Positions 34,383-44,113 of a stretch of DNA of 64,000 bases are shown here, one piece after another. Below the pieces are notes generated by a model. The model was not told the origin of the DNA and made no database searches. It was given only the letters and a program-made list of their open reading frames with translations. Both the position numbers and the translations under genes were made by a program. Where the stretch lies: positions 877,220-941,219 of the forward strand of contig NW_005201092.1 of the NCBI RefSeq assembly GCF_000372725.1. Direction: 5' to 3'. This stretch comes from Emiliania huxleyi CCMP1516 (lineage: Eukaryota; Haptophyta; Isochrysidales; Noelaerhabdaceae). Position 1 is the stretch's first letter, and each line of letters begins with the position of its first letter.

Positions 34383-35744
34383 TCAACCACCCGGGGCTAC
34401 AGAGCTCGCGAGCAGGGTCACCGCTGGCGTGTGCTTCGTGAGCACAACGCCAAAGCTCAGCCCTCCTGGCGGCACGCTCGGCAGCGTCGCATTGTCGACA
34501 CGTCCCTTGTAGCTAAAAGTGACTTGCGCCGCCTCCTCGCCACGCGGAAGCACCACATCGATCTGAACGGTGTCGCCCATCTCCCATGGGAGGGGTTCCA
34601 AGTTCACCCAATCTGACACCACGCCGTCACACCCTGTGCGAACGTTGACGCTGCCCCAATGACGCTGCTGCAAAAGACACGACCTGTACGATTCATCCGC
34701 GCTGTCGCTCTGGTTGAGACTCATATCTGCCGGGAAGACCCCAAGCGCAACAAAGTTAGCCTTGCAATCGAAGCGGAAAGTGGCGCTCGCTCGGCCGCTG
34801 TGTATGGCTGGGGCGGTGAGGCTGGCGGCACTCCCGTTGTTCTCCCGACCCATATAGTGCAGAGAGAACGCAGCTGCCATCGTGTTGGCTCCAACCCGCT
34901 CGAACTGCATCACGTTGGCAGGTCCTAATCCTGCAGCCTTCGCCGCCACGGACAACATCGCTCTACAGTACGTCTTATCCAGGGCGGGGTGCGGAGCCCT
35001 CTTGACTCCTGCGCTCCTGTAGGCCGCTTGCAGCCACAAGGGCGCGAGCGTATGCTGGTCAGTGATGATATCCTCACCGATTGATGTCCTCACCGAGGAT
35101 GATACACCACTGATTGATATCCTCAGGGCGCGAGCGTATCCTGGATTGAGTGACAAGGGCCCGAGAAGCGCTGCAAGGTCTGCAGGAGACGAGTTCTTCG
35201 GCGCGGCGAATTCAGATACTTTAGTTCGCAGCGTTGCGAACTCCCGCACAGCTCCGTCGGAAAGTCGCAGCTGGCAGTCACAGTTCGCGATGATGGCACC
35301 GACAAAGAGCGCGGCTGGCGCGCCAATCGTACCCAGCTTCAGCCGTGGCAGAACTCGGATCTGTGCAACCTGGATGTCGGGCAGGAAGACCTCGCCTTGG
35401 ACGCGCAGGTTTGCGAGACCCGGCAGGCGGGCAACGAAGCACGCGTTGGACCAGGTGGCATCGGTTGGCATCACGTTGAGGATCGGCGATCGGAGATGCA
35501 CAGTAATGATCTGCTGCAGCTCGTAGCAGCAGCAGGCAAGTGCCCGTTTACTGAGAAGCTCGAAGTGTGGCAGAAGCGCCAGTTCACGCTCATTGACTCC
35601 GAGCGCGCCAAACAATTGAGTCAGATGCGCCGTGCCTGGCGGCCGGCCGGGCAGCTGGGCAGGCGATGGCAGGGGCGAGAGGAGAGTCGCGGGCTCTAAC
35701 GCTGCGTCCAGCTCTGCTGCGTTTTGTTGGTCCTCGACTTCCAT
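34383..35744 (-). CDS. Protein with C-terminal SPRY-like domain
   Basis: A 453-aa frame from ATG at 35744. The N-terminal two-thirds is not recognised. The C-terminal ~150 residues have a SPRY/B30.2-like layout (ATFRFDCKANFVALGVFPAD, GDTVQIDVVLPRGEEAAQVT, FSYKGRV, LSFGVVL). SPRY domains are binding modules. At 35038-35057 and 35125-35143 a 20-nt sequence (AGGGCGCGAGCGTAT-CTGG, one mismatch) is directly repeated 86 nt apart, with GATATCCTCACCGA repeats between. This looks like the intron-flanking duplications elsewhere, but removing 86 nt breaks the frame, so I leave it as coding. It could instead contain a small intron with other limits. Confidence 0.6.
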   Translation of the reverse strand: MEVEDQQNAAELDAALEPATLLSPLPSPAQLPGRPPGTAHLTQLFGALGVNERELALLPHFELLSKRALACCCYELQQIITVHLRSPILNVMPTDATWSNACFVARLPGLANLRVQGEVFLPDIQVAQIRVLPRLKLGTIGAPAALFVGAIIANCDCQLRLSDGAVREFATLRTKVSEFAAPKNSSPADLAALLGPLSLNPGYARALRISISGVSSSVRTSIGEDIITDQHTLAPLWLQAAYRSAGVKRAPHPALDKTYCRAMLSVAAKAAGLGPANVMQFERVGANTMAAAFSLHYMGRENNGSAASLTAPAIHSGRASATFRFDCKANFVALGVFPADMSLNQSDSADESYRSCLLQQRHWGSVNVRTGCDGVVSDWVNLEPLPWEMGDTVQIDVVLPRGEEAAQVTFSYKGRVDNATLPSVPPGGLSFGVVLTKHTPAVTLLASSVAPGG

Positions 35745-36702
35745 GGAAGCCCACCGTCAGTGCGGAAGCTTCCTCAGCGGGCGCGAAGTTTCTTTTTTTA
35801 TAGAGAAGTTGAAAGAATGAAAAAAATGTTCCAGTCTTAGCATTTAAACAAAAGAACTCTCTCTCACGGCACACAGGCTTAGCAAGCAAAAAGGAGCACA
35901 CACGACTCAGCAAGTCCGCACCAGCGACTGCCACTCACCTAACCATGCCTCGTTGCCCTCCCAGTCGCGCCCAGGCACACACGCTCCGCCTGTTCTCACC
36001 CAAACACTCTATCACACCCTTGCCTCCCTGCCAGAGCGAGCTAGATTCTCCCCGCCTCCCTCCCGCCTCTGCCGCGCGCCTTCTATGGACGTCCAGTGCA
36101 GCACCTAGGGGGAGAGAGGGGGTTTGCCCTGGTAGCGAGGTGGCGAGGTCGCGCACTGCAAACCCAGTGTGAGGAGTGGGGGAGCTGGGACAGGGCATGC
36201 ACGCCTCTGCTCTGTCATGGTCTAGTGGCCGATAGGATCCTCCCTTAGGCAACGATGGCGGGTCGGGAGAGGCCCGACTTCATAGCCCGCCACTTACTGC
36301 CAGCCTCTCTGACTGCCCAGGGTCTCACCACGGATGCCGCCCGAGTAGGGGGATAAGGTGTGTAGAGTGCGGCTCTGTACTGAACCTCTCTCTGTGTGGA
36401 TCCCACCTGAGCCCACTCGCGGTGCGAAGGCTCCTAATGCGGCAACTGAGCCCGCAAGGGTAGGGCACTCAGGGAGAGGTTATGTTGGATAATATGTTGT
36501 GTTGTGTGGCGTACTGTTGTGCAGCTGGCGCAGCGAGCCCTGCCACGGCTCGTCGTCGAGACTGGTGGGTGGGTGGTGCCTGTAACAGCTGAGGCAGGGA
36601 GACTGCCTGTGAGTAGCGCAGCCGCGCGGTCGCCCAAGGGGTTGGGATGGCTAAGTGGAGAGACAGGTACGACCGTACCCTGGGTATGGCGTACACATTG
36701 GG
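35745..36702. other. Non-coding repeat-like region
   Basis: Starts with the dispersed TTTAAACAAAAGAACTCTCT block (about 35843-35880). The rest (GGCGGGTCGGGAGAGGCCCG and following) resembles the untranslated leader of a repetitive element. No gene supported. Confidence 0.4.
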
Positions 36703-37299
36703 CTAAACCCCACAATGCTTCCTCCCGCTAAACGCCGCAAGAGTTCTCTTGCACCTCGAAGCGCAGAAAGGCTGCCAACCTCCTCTCCCATCTGGCGCTT
36801 GCGTCGGGCAGCGTGGGCGCGGCATCCGGGACGGATGCGGGCCGCTGTCTCGCGGGATCGCTGGAAGCCGCTCGGCTCCCCACGCGCCGCCGAGCTGCGA
36901 TGGCGCAACCGCAACGGCTGCCCCTCCTCGGCTCCCGCCCCGGGGCTGCCGAAATAGGTGCCCCGAGCCACCGTTTGCAACATCCGCGCGGATCGGCGGC
37001 GCTGCCGACGCCCCCCCGACCGGCAAACTCCATTGGAAGGGCGGTGGTGAAAGGAAGAGGCGCAAATTGTCGTCGTCGTCGCGCAGTTCCCTAGTGTCCG
37101 CTCGGCGGCCGGCGGCGGCCGGCGGCCAAGAATCCGGATTTTCGTCTCTCGACGCGAAGATATGGTCCCGAGTCTCACTACTCGCCCCTCCATCCTGTAG
37201 GTCCGGACCTTGCCTGCTCAGTAGCCGCGATGAATCGTCGCCCTCATCGTCCGCGGTCATCCTTTCAGCCTCAAACGGGCCAAACGACTGTCTCGCCAT
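36703..37299 (-). mobile_element. Possible retroelement ORF1-like frame
   Basis: A minus-strand frame from ATG at 37299 (MARQSFGPFEAERMTADDEG) with Asp/Arg-rich low complexity (DTRELRDDDDNLRLFLSPPP) and a basic C-terminus. No nucleic-acid-binding motif is certain. Its setting in repeat-like DNA next to a gap, and similar acidic/basic frames at 38633-39274 and 50229-51182, suggest element ORF1 proteins; this is weak inference. Confidence 0.3.
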
Positions 37300-37899
37300 C
37301 AGCCATCTCGCCTCTCGCGGTCGCGTCACGCCTTCCCTCGTGCCGCGAGTAGGCGCGTGAGTGATGGCCCTGCCGCCAGGTACACGGCTACACCTCGGGA
37401 CGCCGTGCTGAGACGGGTAGAGCCGCCCCGCGGGAGCGAAAGCCGCCTCGCGCGCCTCAGCCCGCCGGGCCCCTCGGCGGCCAGTGTGGGGTGGATACGG
37501 CGGTGATAAACCCCTCTGACAGCAGCGCCTCACGGCGTGGGCTGCGAGGTCACTCGGGGTGACCCAGGGGGCGGCGGGGGAGCACTATCCCGCCGGAGCA
37601 GCGGGTGATATTCCCGCTACTCGCTCGAGTTTGAGGTGCGCCGCGCCTCCCTGTGCTGCCTTCCCGGCTGCCCCAGCCGCCCTCACCGTCCTCATCCCCT
37701 CCCCCACCCCCTCCCCCTCAGGCTAGGCCCTCGCCACCGCCGCTGCCGCTGTCTCCGCCACAGCCGCCGCTGTTTCCCTCCCCCCCACCCCCTCAAAGAA
37801 GAGGACGTCTCGTGGCCCTACTCCCATTGAATGCCTCACCGACGCTCTGTTCGCCCAATTAACACTCGCCGCCTCAGGCGTAATGGCAGTCCGCGACAG

Positions 37900-38488
37900 N
37901 NNNNNNNNNNNNNNNNNNNNNNNNNNNNNNNNNNNNNNNNNNNNNNNNNNNNNNNNNNNNNNNNNNNNNNNNNNNNNNNNNNNNNNNNNNNNNNNNNNNN
38001 NNNNNNNNNNNNNNNNNNNNNNNNNNNNNNNNNNNNNNNNNNNNNNNNNNNNNNNNNNNNNNNNNNNNNNNNNNNNNNNNNNNNNNNNNNNNNNNNNNNN
38101 NNNNNNNNNNNNNNNNNNNNNNNNNNNNNNNNNNNNNNNNNNNNNNNNNNNNNNNNNNNNNNNNNNNNNNNNNNNNNNNNNNNNNNNNNNNNNNNNNNNN
38201 NNNNNNNNNNNNNNNNNNNNNNNNNNNNNNNNNNNNNNNNNNNNNNNNNNNNNNNNNNNNNNNNNNNNNNNNNNNNNNNNNNNNNNNNNNNNNNNNNNNN
38301 NNNNNNNNNNNNNNNNNNNNNNNNNNNNNNNNNNNNNNNNNNNNNNNNNNNNNNNNNNNNNNNNNNNNNNNNNNNNNNNNNNNNNNNNNNNNNNNNNNNN
38401 NNNNNNNNNNNNNNNNNNNNNNNNNNNNNNNNNNNNNNNNNNNNNNNNNNNNNNNNNNNNNNNNNNNNNNNNNNNNNNNNNNNNNNNN
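37900..38488. other. Assembly gap (589 N)
   Basis: Run of N inside the repeat-rich region; frames crossing it are meaningless. Confidence 0.99.
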
Positions 38489-39904
38489 CTCTGCGGGTGG
38501 CGGGCGAGCTGCTGGCTGGCCGGCGGCGCGTCTCGACTCAAATTATGGGCCGCCTCTCGGGCGTGCGGCCAGGGGCCCGTGTGGCGCGAGGAGAGGGCGG
38601 CGCGCTCGGCGCGCTGGCGGCGGTGAAGCCTCTCAGAGTGGGCGCTGGCTGGCTGAGGGCGTCGGGCGGGTGTGGGGTGGCACTCGGGCCGCCGGACGGG
38701 CCGTGATGGCCCGTGTGGCGTTCGTGAGGGATTGTTTGGGCGCCCTGGCAGCCTCCCCGCCTGCGTGACCAGGGCCGGTTTGGCAGCGGTTTGGGCTGTG
38801 TGTGGGCTGGTCGCGGTAGGGGATATAGGGCTTGTTTATGGTCCCACTCACCACTCCCGGCCAACGGGGCCTCGCGGCACGCGGGGCGTCCTCGTTTGCA
38901 GTAAAAGGCCTCTGCCATCGCTCAGAGTCCCAATCCATGTGATCATCCGCGCCGCCGCGCCCGTGCGAGTAGTCCCCAGATGCGACGTCGTCGGGGAGGG
39001 CGTCGTCGCGGGCGCCAACGTCGTCATCCGAGCCCCTACGGCTGTCCAAGGGCACGTCTGGGTGACCAGGGGCGGGGGCCGAGCCGTGAGTGCTCCGCCG
39101 GGGCGAGCTTCTGGGTCCATGGGACCGCTGCCGGACCCATCCGAGAGCCTCTCCGGACACGTTCGCTCGATGGCCTAGTTGGCGGCCGATATTCGACGAC
39201 CAAAGCTCCGGGCGCCGCGGCCAGAGGTCCGCCCACGGCCCCAGGACTCGTGGTGGGTGTGGGGTGTGCCTCACGAGGCGGAGAGGCCGCGTGAACGCCC
39301 GTAGAAGCTCGCGAAGTGCGGATTTGGAGCGCCGCGCCGGACCTCCGCCGGGGCCCGCCGGGGCGTCGTATGGGCCTCGGGGTGCCCGAGAAGCTTAGAG
39401 GTGCGGTTTTTTTTGCTTGTGTCTATCGGTTCATGTCATGGACCGGCCCTGGGAAGCCTTTGACCGCGCGCGGAGGGTGTTACGGGGCCGTGATGATTTA
39501 GCGGGAGGGAAATCGGCTGGTTTGCCCAGTGTGAGGCTGGTGGCTAGGGTTAGCTGGGCGCGCACGGCGAGTCCAGTCACATTGCCGCCCCGCAACAGCG
39601 ATATGAGTGGTCTCTCAGTGCGCGCTCTGCGTCCCTAGAACGTAGCATGGCGTTGGTCTGAAGCAATAAAATGGTACTATACGTGAGGCGGTGAAGCGCA
39701 GTAGCCGTCAATATTTTGCAAGCTTTTTTTTTTGGCAGCAAAGGGAGTGGAAGCCGCGCGCCCCTTTTGTTCAATTCACAGCACGATGTGTGCCAATGCT
39801 GCTTGCTGGCTGTAACCCGCATGGTACCTACCTACCTCATTGTTGAGGAGCATATCTAGATTACCGCACGCACTCGCTCTCCTTCTCGATCGTCCTCGCT
39901 TGGG
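38489..39904. other. Repeat-like region after the gap
   Basis: Low-complexity frames on both strands, none supported. A minus-strand frame at 38633-39274 is acidic and Arg-rich and may be element-derived. An AATAAA lies at 39665-39670 and a T-run at 39726-39733. The last part is the 3' untranslated side of the selenoprotein gene. Confidence 0.35.
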
Positions 39905-39920
39905 ACCGCTAGCCGTCCCC

Positions 39921-39972
39921 TCCGCCGCCGGCAGCCCCTTGCGGATCTGCGGGCTTCTGCCGGCAGCATCAT
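39921..39972 (-). promoter_or_regulatory. SECIS element (selenocysteine insertion, type 2-like)
   Basis: On the minus strand, 77 nt after the stop of the gene at 40050-40717. Order 5' to 3': ATGA (39972-39969), a 12-base arm TGCTGCCGGCAG, an apical loop that begins AA (39956-39955), the 12-base arm CTGCCGGCGGCG, then GA (39922-39921). All 12 pairs form (including G-U). ATGA/GA make the non-Watson-Crick quartet and the AA lies exactly 12 nt after it, as eukaryotic SECIS elements require. Within the loop CCC and GGG can pair, giving a form 2 shape. Confidence 0.85.
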
Positions 39973-40049
39973 CTAAACATTTCCCGGGCCCAGACGGATG
40001 AGAGTGAGAGAGTGCGTGCACGAGCGCGTGCACAGAGAGTTGCGTGGGC

Positions 40050-40717
40050 TCAGTCCACCCAGTCGCCGCACCGCCTGCACTCGGCCTCGATCTTTTCCGA
40101 GGACAGGGCCACCGACGCGAGCCGGACGGGCCGCCGCTCCTTGATGGCGGCGCGCAGGTCGGAGATCACCGGCCTGCGGCGGAGCGGCGTGGTGCGGGGT
40201 GCCGGGTGAATGAAGGTGCGCGCCGGCTGAGGTGTGCGTTCGATGTGCGGCGTGGCGGGAGCCTGTACGCTACAAGCTCGACGCCGGGCAAGACCTCTGC
40301 GGACTCGTCGAGCTGGTCGGCCGAGAGGCCCATCGTCGCCCAGGACCACGTGAGCTCCGGGATCGTCTTGCCGGTCGCCACGTCGATGACAACGAGCGCC
40401 GGCTGCACCATCTCGTAGGTCTGACCCATGTAGCCCGACTGCGTCTGCGTCAGGAAGATCTCGCCCGCGTCCGTGGCCAAAAGCTTGTGGGCCGGGTCGC
40501 TCACCAGCGTGACATGCTCGGGCAGGCGAGCGCCTCCACGCTCAACGAGCGCCGCCTGCAGAAGCTCAGCGCCTCCGGGCTGTGCCGTGACGAGCGTGAC
40601 ACGGACTCCGTCGTCGAGCAGCTCGCGGGAGATGCTCGCTAAGTCCGCGATCTGCTCCCGTCACGGCGGTCACCAGACGCCGCGGAAGTAGTATCGGAGC
40701 TCATGCGTCGCTGGCAT
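40050..40717 (-). CDS. Peroxiredoxin-like (AhpC/TSA-type) selenoprotein with U-P-P-U motif
   Basis: Exons 40717-40269 and 40173-40050 (GT-AG intron) encode about 190 aa. The N-terminus reads RYYFRGVW-TGA-PP-TGA-REQIADLA. The family motif is YxRGxWCPxCxxEL, so the two TGA codons (40672-40670 and 40663-40661) sit exactly at the two redox Cys positions and are read as selenocysteine. The rest fits a thioredoxin fold: DDGVRVTLVTAQPGGAELLQ, TLVSDPAHKLLATD, YEMVQPALVVIDVATGK. A textbook SECIS lies in the 3' UTR. Such proteins reduce peroxides or disulfides. The start at 40717 leaves a shorter N-terminus than usual, so an upstream exon may be missing. Conventional calling would stop at 40670 and restart downstream. 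Confidence 0.85.
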
Positions 40718-40753
40718 GCGGGTGGGGCGAGGAGGCTGTGTGTTTCTTTTTAG

Positions 40754-41063
40754 GATCTCTTTGTCTGCAAGCAGGGCCTGACAGACGGCATGCGGCTCGA
40801 CTTGGCCCCGCTCGGCGTCTCGGTGAGCCTCATCCAACCGGGCTTCGTCGCGTCGTCCATGTGTCGGCACGCCGGCCTGCGTCCGATTCCCCAACGCGAC
40901 GACGACGCCCGCGATCGAGGACGCGCTGCTCGCCGCGTTCCCGCGCACGCGCTATCCCGTCTCCGACGCGCACGGGATCCCGGCGGCCCTCGCCCTCTGG
41001 ATGGGCGCGGTGCTGCCCGATCGGCTCAAGGACCTCATCGTGCTGCTCTTCGAGTCCGCCTGA
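40754..41063 (+). pseudogene. 3' fragment of a short-chain dehydrogenase/reductase
   Basis: After an intron-like acceptor (TTCTTTTTAG) the sequence reads KQGLTDGMRLDLAPLGVSVS, LIQPGFVAS, the region following the YxxxK active site of SDR enzymes (Lys kept, Tyr not present here). A frame change near 40895 is needed to reach TTTPAIEDALLAAFPRTRYP and WMGAVLPDRLKDLIVLLF, ending at 41061-41063. The Rossmann nucleotide-binding half is absent; upstream DNA is the selenoprotein gene on the other strand. It looks like a truncated copy. Confidence 0.6.
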
Positions 41064-41333
41064 GCCACGTCACGTAGGTAGGGTAATTCATGGTGCGTGT
41101 CTCTTTGATATTGAACACGGCGGTTACGTATTGAATGCGCAAACAGCACCCCGTCACACCCGTCACCCCACACACAGAGATCACGTAATGTTGGCGTCTC
41201 CTCGCGCGTCATACCGTCAATTTCGCGTGAGGCGTGTAGCGCGCGGTCGGCCCACACGCCACAGAGCACCGTCTCCCTTACACCACGAATATGGAGGCTG
41301 GGTATCTATGCCACTGCTGAGCGGGAGAACTTT
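41064..41333. other. Intergenic region
   Basis: Nothing recognised. Confidence 0.35.
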
Positions 41334-42827
41334 TCACGCAGACTGCTGAGCATTGTAATTGTTGTAGACCGCCACTTGAGAAATGACGATAGCGATTGGC
41401 CACACAACCAGGAAGAGGCACTTTGCCTTGACGAGCGTGCGTAACATCTTCTTGCAGCCACGGGGGCCCTCGGCGAGGGCGCCCTCAGCGAGGACTCTTT
41501 TATTGTCATTTGTCGTCAGTTTTGTCGCGATGAACAGGACCACGATCCACGAGATAGCGACGAGGATCATGACGTAGCCAGCGATGACAACGCTTTCGAT
41601 GTACGTGAGGTAGGGAACCACCGGCATCCCCGCCGTGACGTCCAGCGAAAAGAAGAGGAGGATTGTAAGGACCATCGCGGAAGTGCCAAGCATGTCTTTG
41701 ATAGTCACCTCTGTCGTATTCCCCGCTTTCTGCAGATAGTCCAAGAGGAAGTATACGTACAGAAGGAGCATGCTGAGACCCAGCACAAGAAATGTCCGAA
41801 GGAGCACCTTGACTGGGTTTCGCTTGAGGCAGTACCGGGCGTTGAACATCGGGTGCCAGTAAGCACCATACGTGTTGGCTTGGTGGCGAGTGACGGCGTA
41901 CGAGAGGCCACACGACTCGAACGCCGCTGGCATTGCTTGAGTTGGGAATCGAGACGTATCTATTTGAAGATAGTCGCGGAACCAAAAAGAGAGGCCGCTG
42001 AAGTCTAGCTGCAGAAACTGCCCGCCAAAGTAGGTATCCTCATCGGCGTAAGGCACCTCAACAGCGACCGACACGTTACGGCACGACGTCGAACAGCCCT
42101 TTGGATTCAGCGTGGAGCCACCTTGCATCACCAGCCCATCGGCAGCCTTGCCCCATCTGCCAGAGCTCCACTGGCTTGCTCCGAAATGGTAGTTGGTGAT
42201 GACGAGGCTCACTTCGTGCACGTCCAGTGGGTAGCGAGCAAAGTCAAAATTGTGTTGGATGCATGTCTTTCGCAGGCGAAACTCTAGCGCCAGTACAAAC
42301 GGGAAGTGGCGCTTCGTGGCAGTGCACCATGTCTTCTCTGCAGGGTCGCATGCAGCGGAAGGGTCGTCCGCCAAGTAAACCTTCTTCCAGCCATCAGAGA
42401 TGTGATGGAACCACTCAGGCTTATCGCCCTTGCAGTAGGTGGAAAAAAAGTATTTGTTGTTCATCCATGTGTTCACATTTGCCATGGTTTCCGCATCCCT
42501 GGAAATGTCGTACTGGGTGTACCCTTTGTACGAACCGCCATCCGTGACGCCAGGTGGGTTAACCTTCATACTTGTGAGGTAATCGAGCGTCGATCCGCTT
42601 GAATCTTCTTCCGACCCATAGTAGGTAGCCATGTCGAGGTCAGGACCAAGGAACATGAAGTTGATGTCAAACGTCCCTGAGACATCCACTTGCGAGTCGG
42701 CAACTGAGATGCGGTCGACTTGCAACGGCCAAAATCCGCGAACCAGTACGCTGGCCGGTCCGGCAAGCTCCGGGTCAAATGCTGACTGAGCCAGAGGTGC
42801 CATCAGCATGAGCAGCAGCCGCGACAT
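41334..42827 (-). CDS. Pentameric ligand-gated ion channel (Cys-loop superfamily type)
   Basis: A 497-aa intronless protein starting with a signal peptide (MSRLLLMLMAPLAQSA). The extracellular domain contains FARYPLDVHEVSLVITNY, the counterpart of the FPxDxQxC Cys-loop core, plus WCTATKRHFPFVLALEFRLR. Four helices follow: about residues 339-362 (VLLRTFLVLGLSMLLLYVYF), 376-396 (KDMLGTSAMVLTILLFFSLD), 405-434 (PYLTYIESVVIAGYVMILVA) and 469-489 (CLFLVVWPIAIVISQVAVY), with a cytoplasmic loop between the third and fourth. This is the pLGIC topology. Ligand and ion selectivity cannot be told; several extra Cys in the ectodomain differ from animal receptors. An upstream Met at 42851 would only lengthen the leader. 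Confidence 0.8.
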   Translation of the reverse strand: MSRLLLMLMAPLAQSAFDPELAGPASVLVRGFWPLQVDRISVADSQVDVSGTFDINFMFLGPDLDMATYYGSEEDSSGSTLDYLTSMKVNPPGVTDGGSYKGYTQYDISRDAETMANVNTWMNNKYFFSTYCKGDKPEWFHHISDGWKKVYLADDPSAACDPAEKTWCTATKRHFPFVLALEFRLRKTCIQHNFDFARYPLDVHEVSLVITNYHFGASQWSSGRWGKAADGLVMQGGSTLNPKGCSTSCRNVSVAVEVPYADEDTYFGGQFLQLDFSGLSFWFRDYLQIDTSRFPTQAMPAAFESCGLSYAVTRHQANTYGAYWHPMFNARYCLKRNPVKVLLRTFLVLGLSMLLLYVYFLLDYLQKAGNTTEVTIKDMLGTSAMVLTILLFFSLDVTAGMPVVPYLTYIESVVIAGYVMILVAISWIVVLFIATKLTTNDNKRVLAEGALAEGPRGCKKMLRTLVKAKCLFLVVWPIAIVISQVAVYNNYNAQQSA

Positions 42828-42945
42828 GGCACCTCCACAGGGGTTGTGCATTCTGGCGGCGCGACAACACGGCGCTCGCTCGACGTAACGAACTCCGTTG
42901 AAAAAACAGGGAAAAACGCGGCAACGATTCTTCACAGGCCTTGTT

Positions 42946-43320
42946 ATGAGAAGAAAATCCCAACGCCCAAGGCATGCACAGCTCCGTTTTTACGACGACC
43001 GCGCCTCGCGCTTCCGATCAGGCATCATCTCGAGATGCACGACGAGAGATCGTGAGGCGGTCGTGCACAGCTTCTCGGAGTACATCAAGAACGGGGATTC
43101 ATACCAGCGGCTGTCTGGTTGCGATACGTCCGCCGCCGACACCGAGCATGGCCTCTCGATCGAGGTGTGGGACGAGGTCTCCGCCCCGCGGGGAGGCTGG
43201 CGGCTGGCGCTCAGGCTAGTGCCATTTCACTCTGACACGCTAATCTTGAAAACGTCTCCAACGGAGCTCCGTGTTGCTTCCAGCGCCCTCCCCCGCGCTT
43301 CCTGCGGCCATGGCCGATGA
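42946..43320 (+). CDS. Small hypothetical protein
   Basis: A 124-aa frame from an ATG at 42946, divergent from the channel gene with 118 nt between starts. It is basic at the N-terminus (MRRKSQRPRHAQLRFYDD) and contains SIEVWDEVSAPRGGWRLALR, with composition like a folded protein. No family recognised; may be spurious. Confidence 0.35.
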   Translation: MRRKSQRPRHAQLRFYDDRASRFRSGIISRCTTRDREAVVHSFSEYIKNGDSYQRLSGCDTSAADTEHGLSIEVWDEVSAPRGGWRLALRLVPFHSDTLILKTSPTELRVASSALPRASCGHGR

Positions 43321-43767
43321 TCCTAGGAAGAGAGGTCATCTGGCTACCGCGAGAGCGACCCAACTCGTCGACATCGTCCGATGATGGTGCCTCAAAGTCA
43401 GCCTTCGGAGGCTATCGTGGGGTGGAGCCGGCAGTAGCCGTGACATGTGGTTCCACCACCCCTCGTAGGCTTTGCCTCTGACCGCCACCGTTCCCAGGCT
43501 GCCTACTGGGATGGAAAGGAAGGCTCGGCGAGCGTATAGAAGCGTGCTCGACCTCGTCGTGGCAACCTGTACGGCAGCGCTGGTAGGCGCGATGAGCGTC
43601 GTGCCACCTGACCCGAGACAGGTCGCAGGCGTCGTACCGAGCGCGTCGAGACCGTGTCCTGATGTGGTCTGCACGGGTGAGTCACGTCGGCGTCAAAGGA
43701 GCGACGTGTGACCTGTCAGAGCTTGATCTCCGATCTCAGCGGCGTCGAGTCGCCTTCGGCGCGCGAC
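43321..43767. other. Intergenic, no gene seen
   Basis: No supported coding frame or repeat. Confidence 0.35.
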
Positions 43768-43906
43768 AAATGTACCTCCCCAGGACGCGCAGAGGCAGCT
43801 GCGACCCCGCCGAGTAGACGGCGGCACACCGCGCCACCTGCTGTGTGCCGCCGTCTACTCGGCGAGGTCGCAGCTTCCACTGGAAGGCACCGAGAGGTAC
43901 ATTTTT
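43768..43906. repeat. Long near-perfect hairpin (139 nt)
   Basis: Outer arms AAATGTACCTC (43768-43778) and GAGGTACATTT (about 43894-43904) and inner arms GCCGAGTAGACGGCGGCACA (from about 43809, plus flanking bases) and its complement (from 43843) pair around a 13-nt loop (CGCGCCACCTGCT). The inner stem is more than 30 bp with almost no mismatch. No coding frame. Candidates are a miRNA-like precursor or a small palindromic MITE. Confidence 0.75.
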
Positions 43907-44113
43907 CGCGCAATGGTCAAAATCAAGGTTTTGTAACGCGGGCTGTGCCACAGTGAAATGGCACTAGCCTCAATCTGTTCGGATGAGACTCAAGAGCGCG
44001 CGCGTGTTTGCGGCGCTCGAAACAAGAGAGTTCAACCCAGCGAAACACAATGTGGCACCGCCCCGGGGGCAGTCAGCGCGCATGCAACCAGTAGATAGAG
44101 TACCCCGCGTCCC

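Noticed and set aside
35038..35143. Possible intron flanked by a 20-nt duplication in the SPRY-like gene
   Set aside because: Removing the 86 nt between copies breaks the frame that is open on both sides; no better donor and acceptor pair was convincing.
37883..38626. Frames crossing the large N gap
   Set aside because: They are open only because N is not read as stop.
40661..40672. TGA codons as true stops splitting the gene at 40050-40717 into two
   Set aside because: Both fall at the conserved redox Cys positions, coding similarity continues unbroken on both sides, and a full SECIS follows the real stop.
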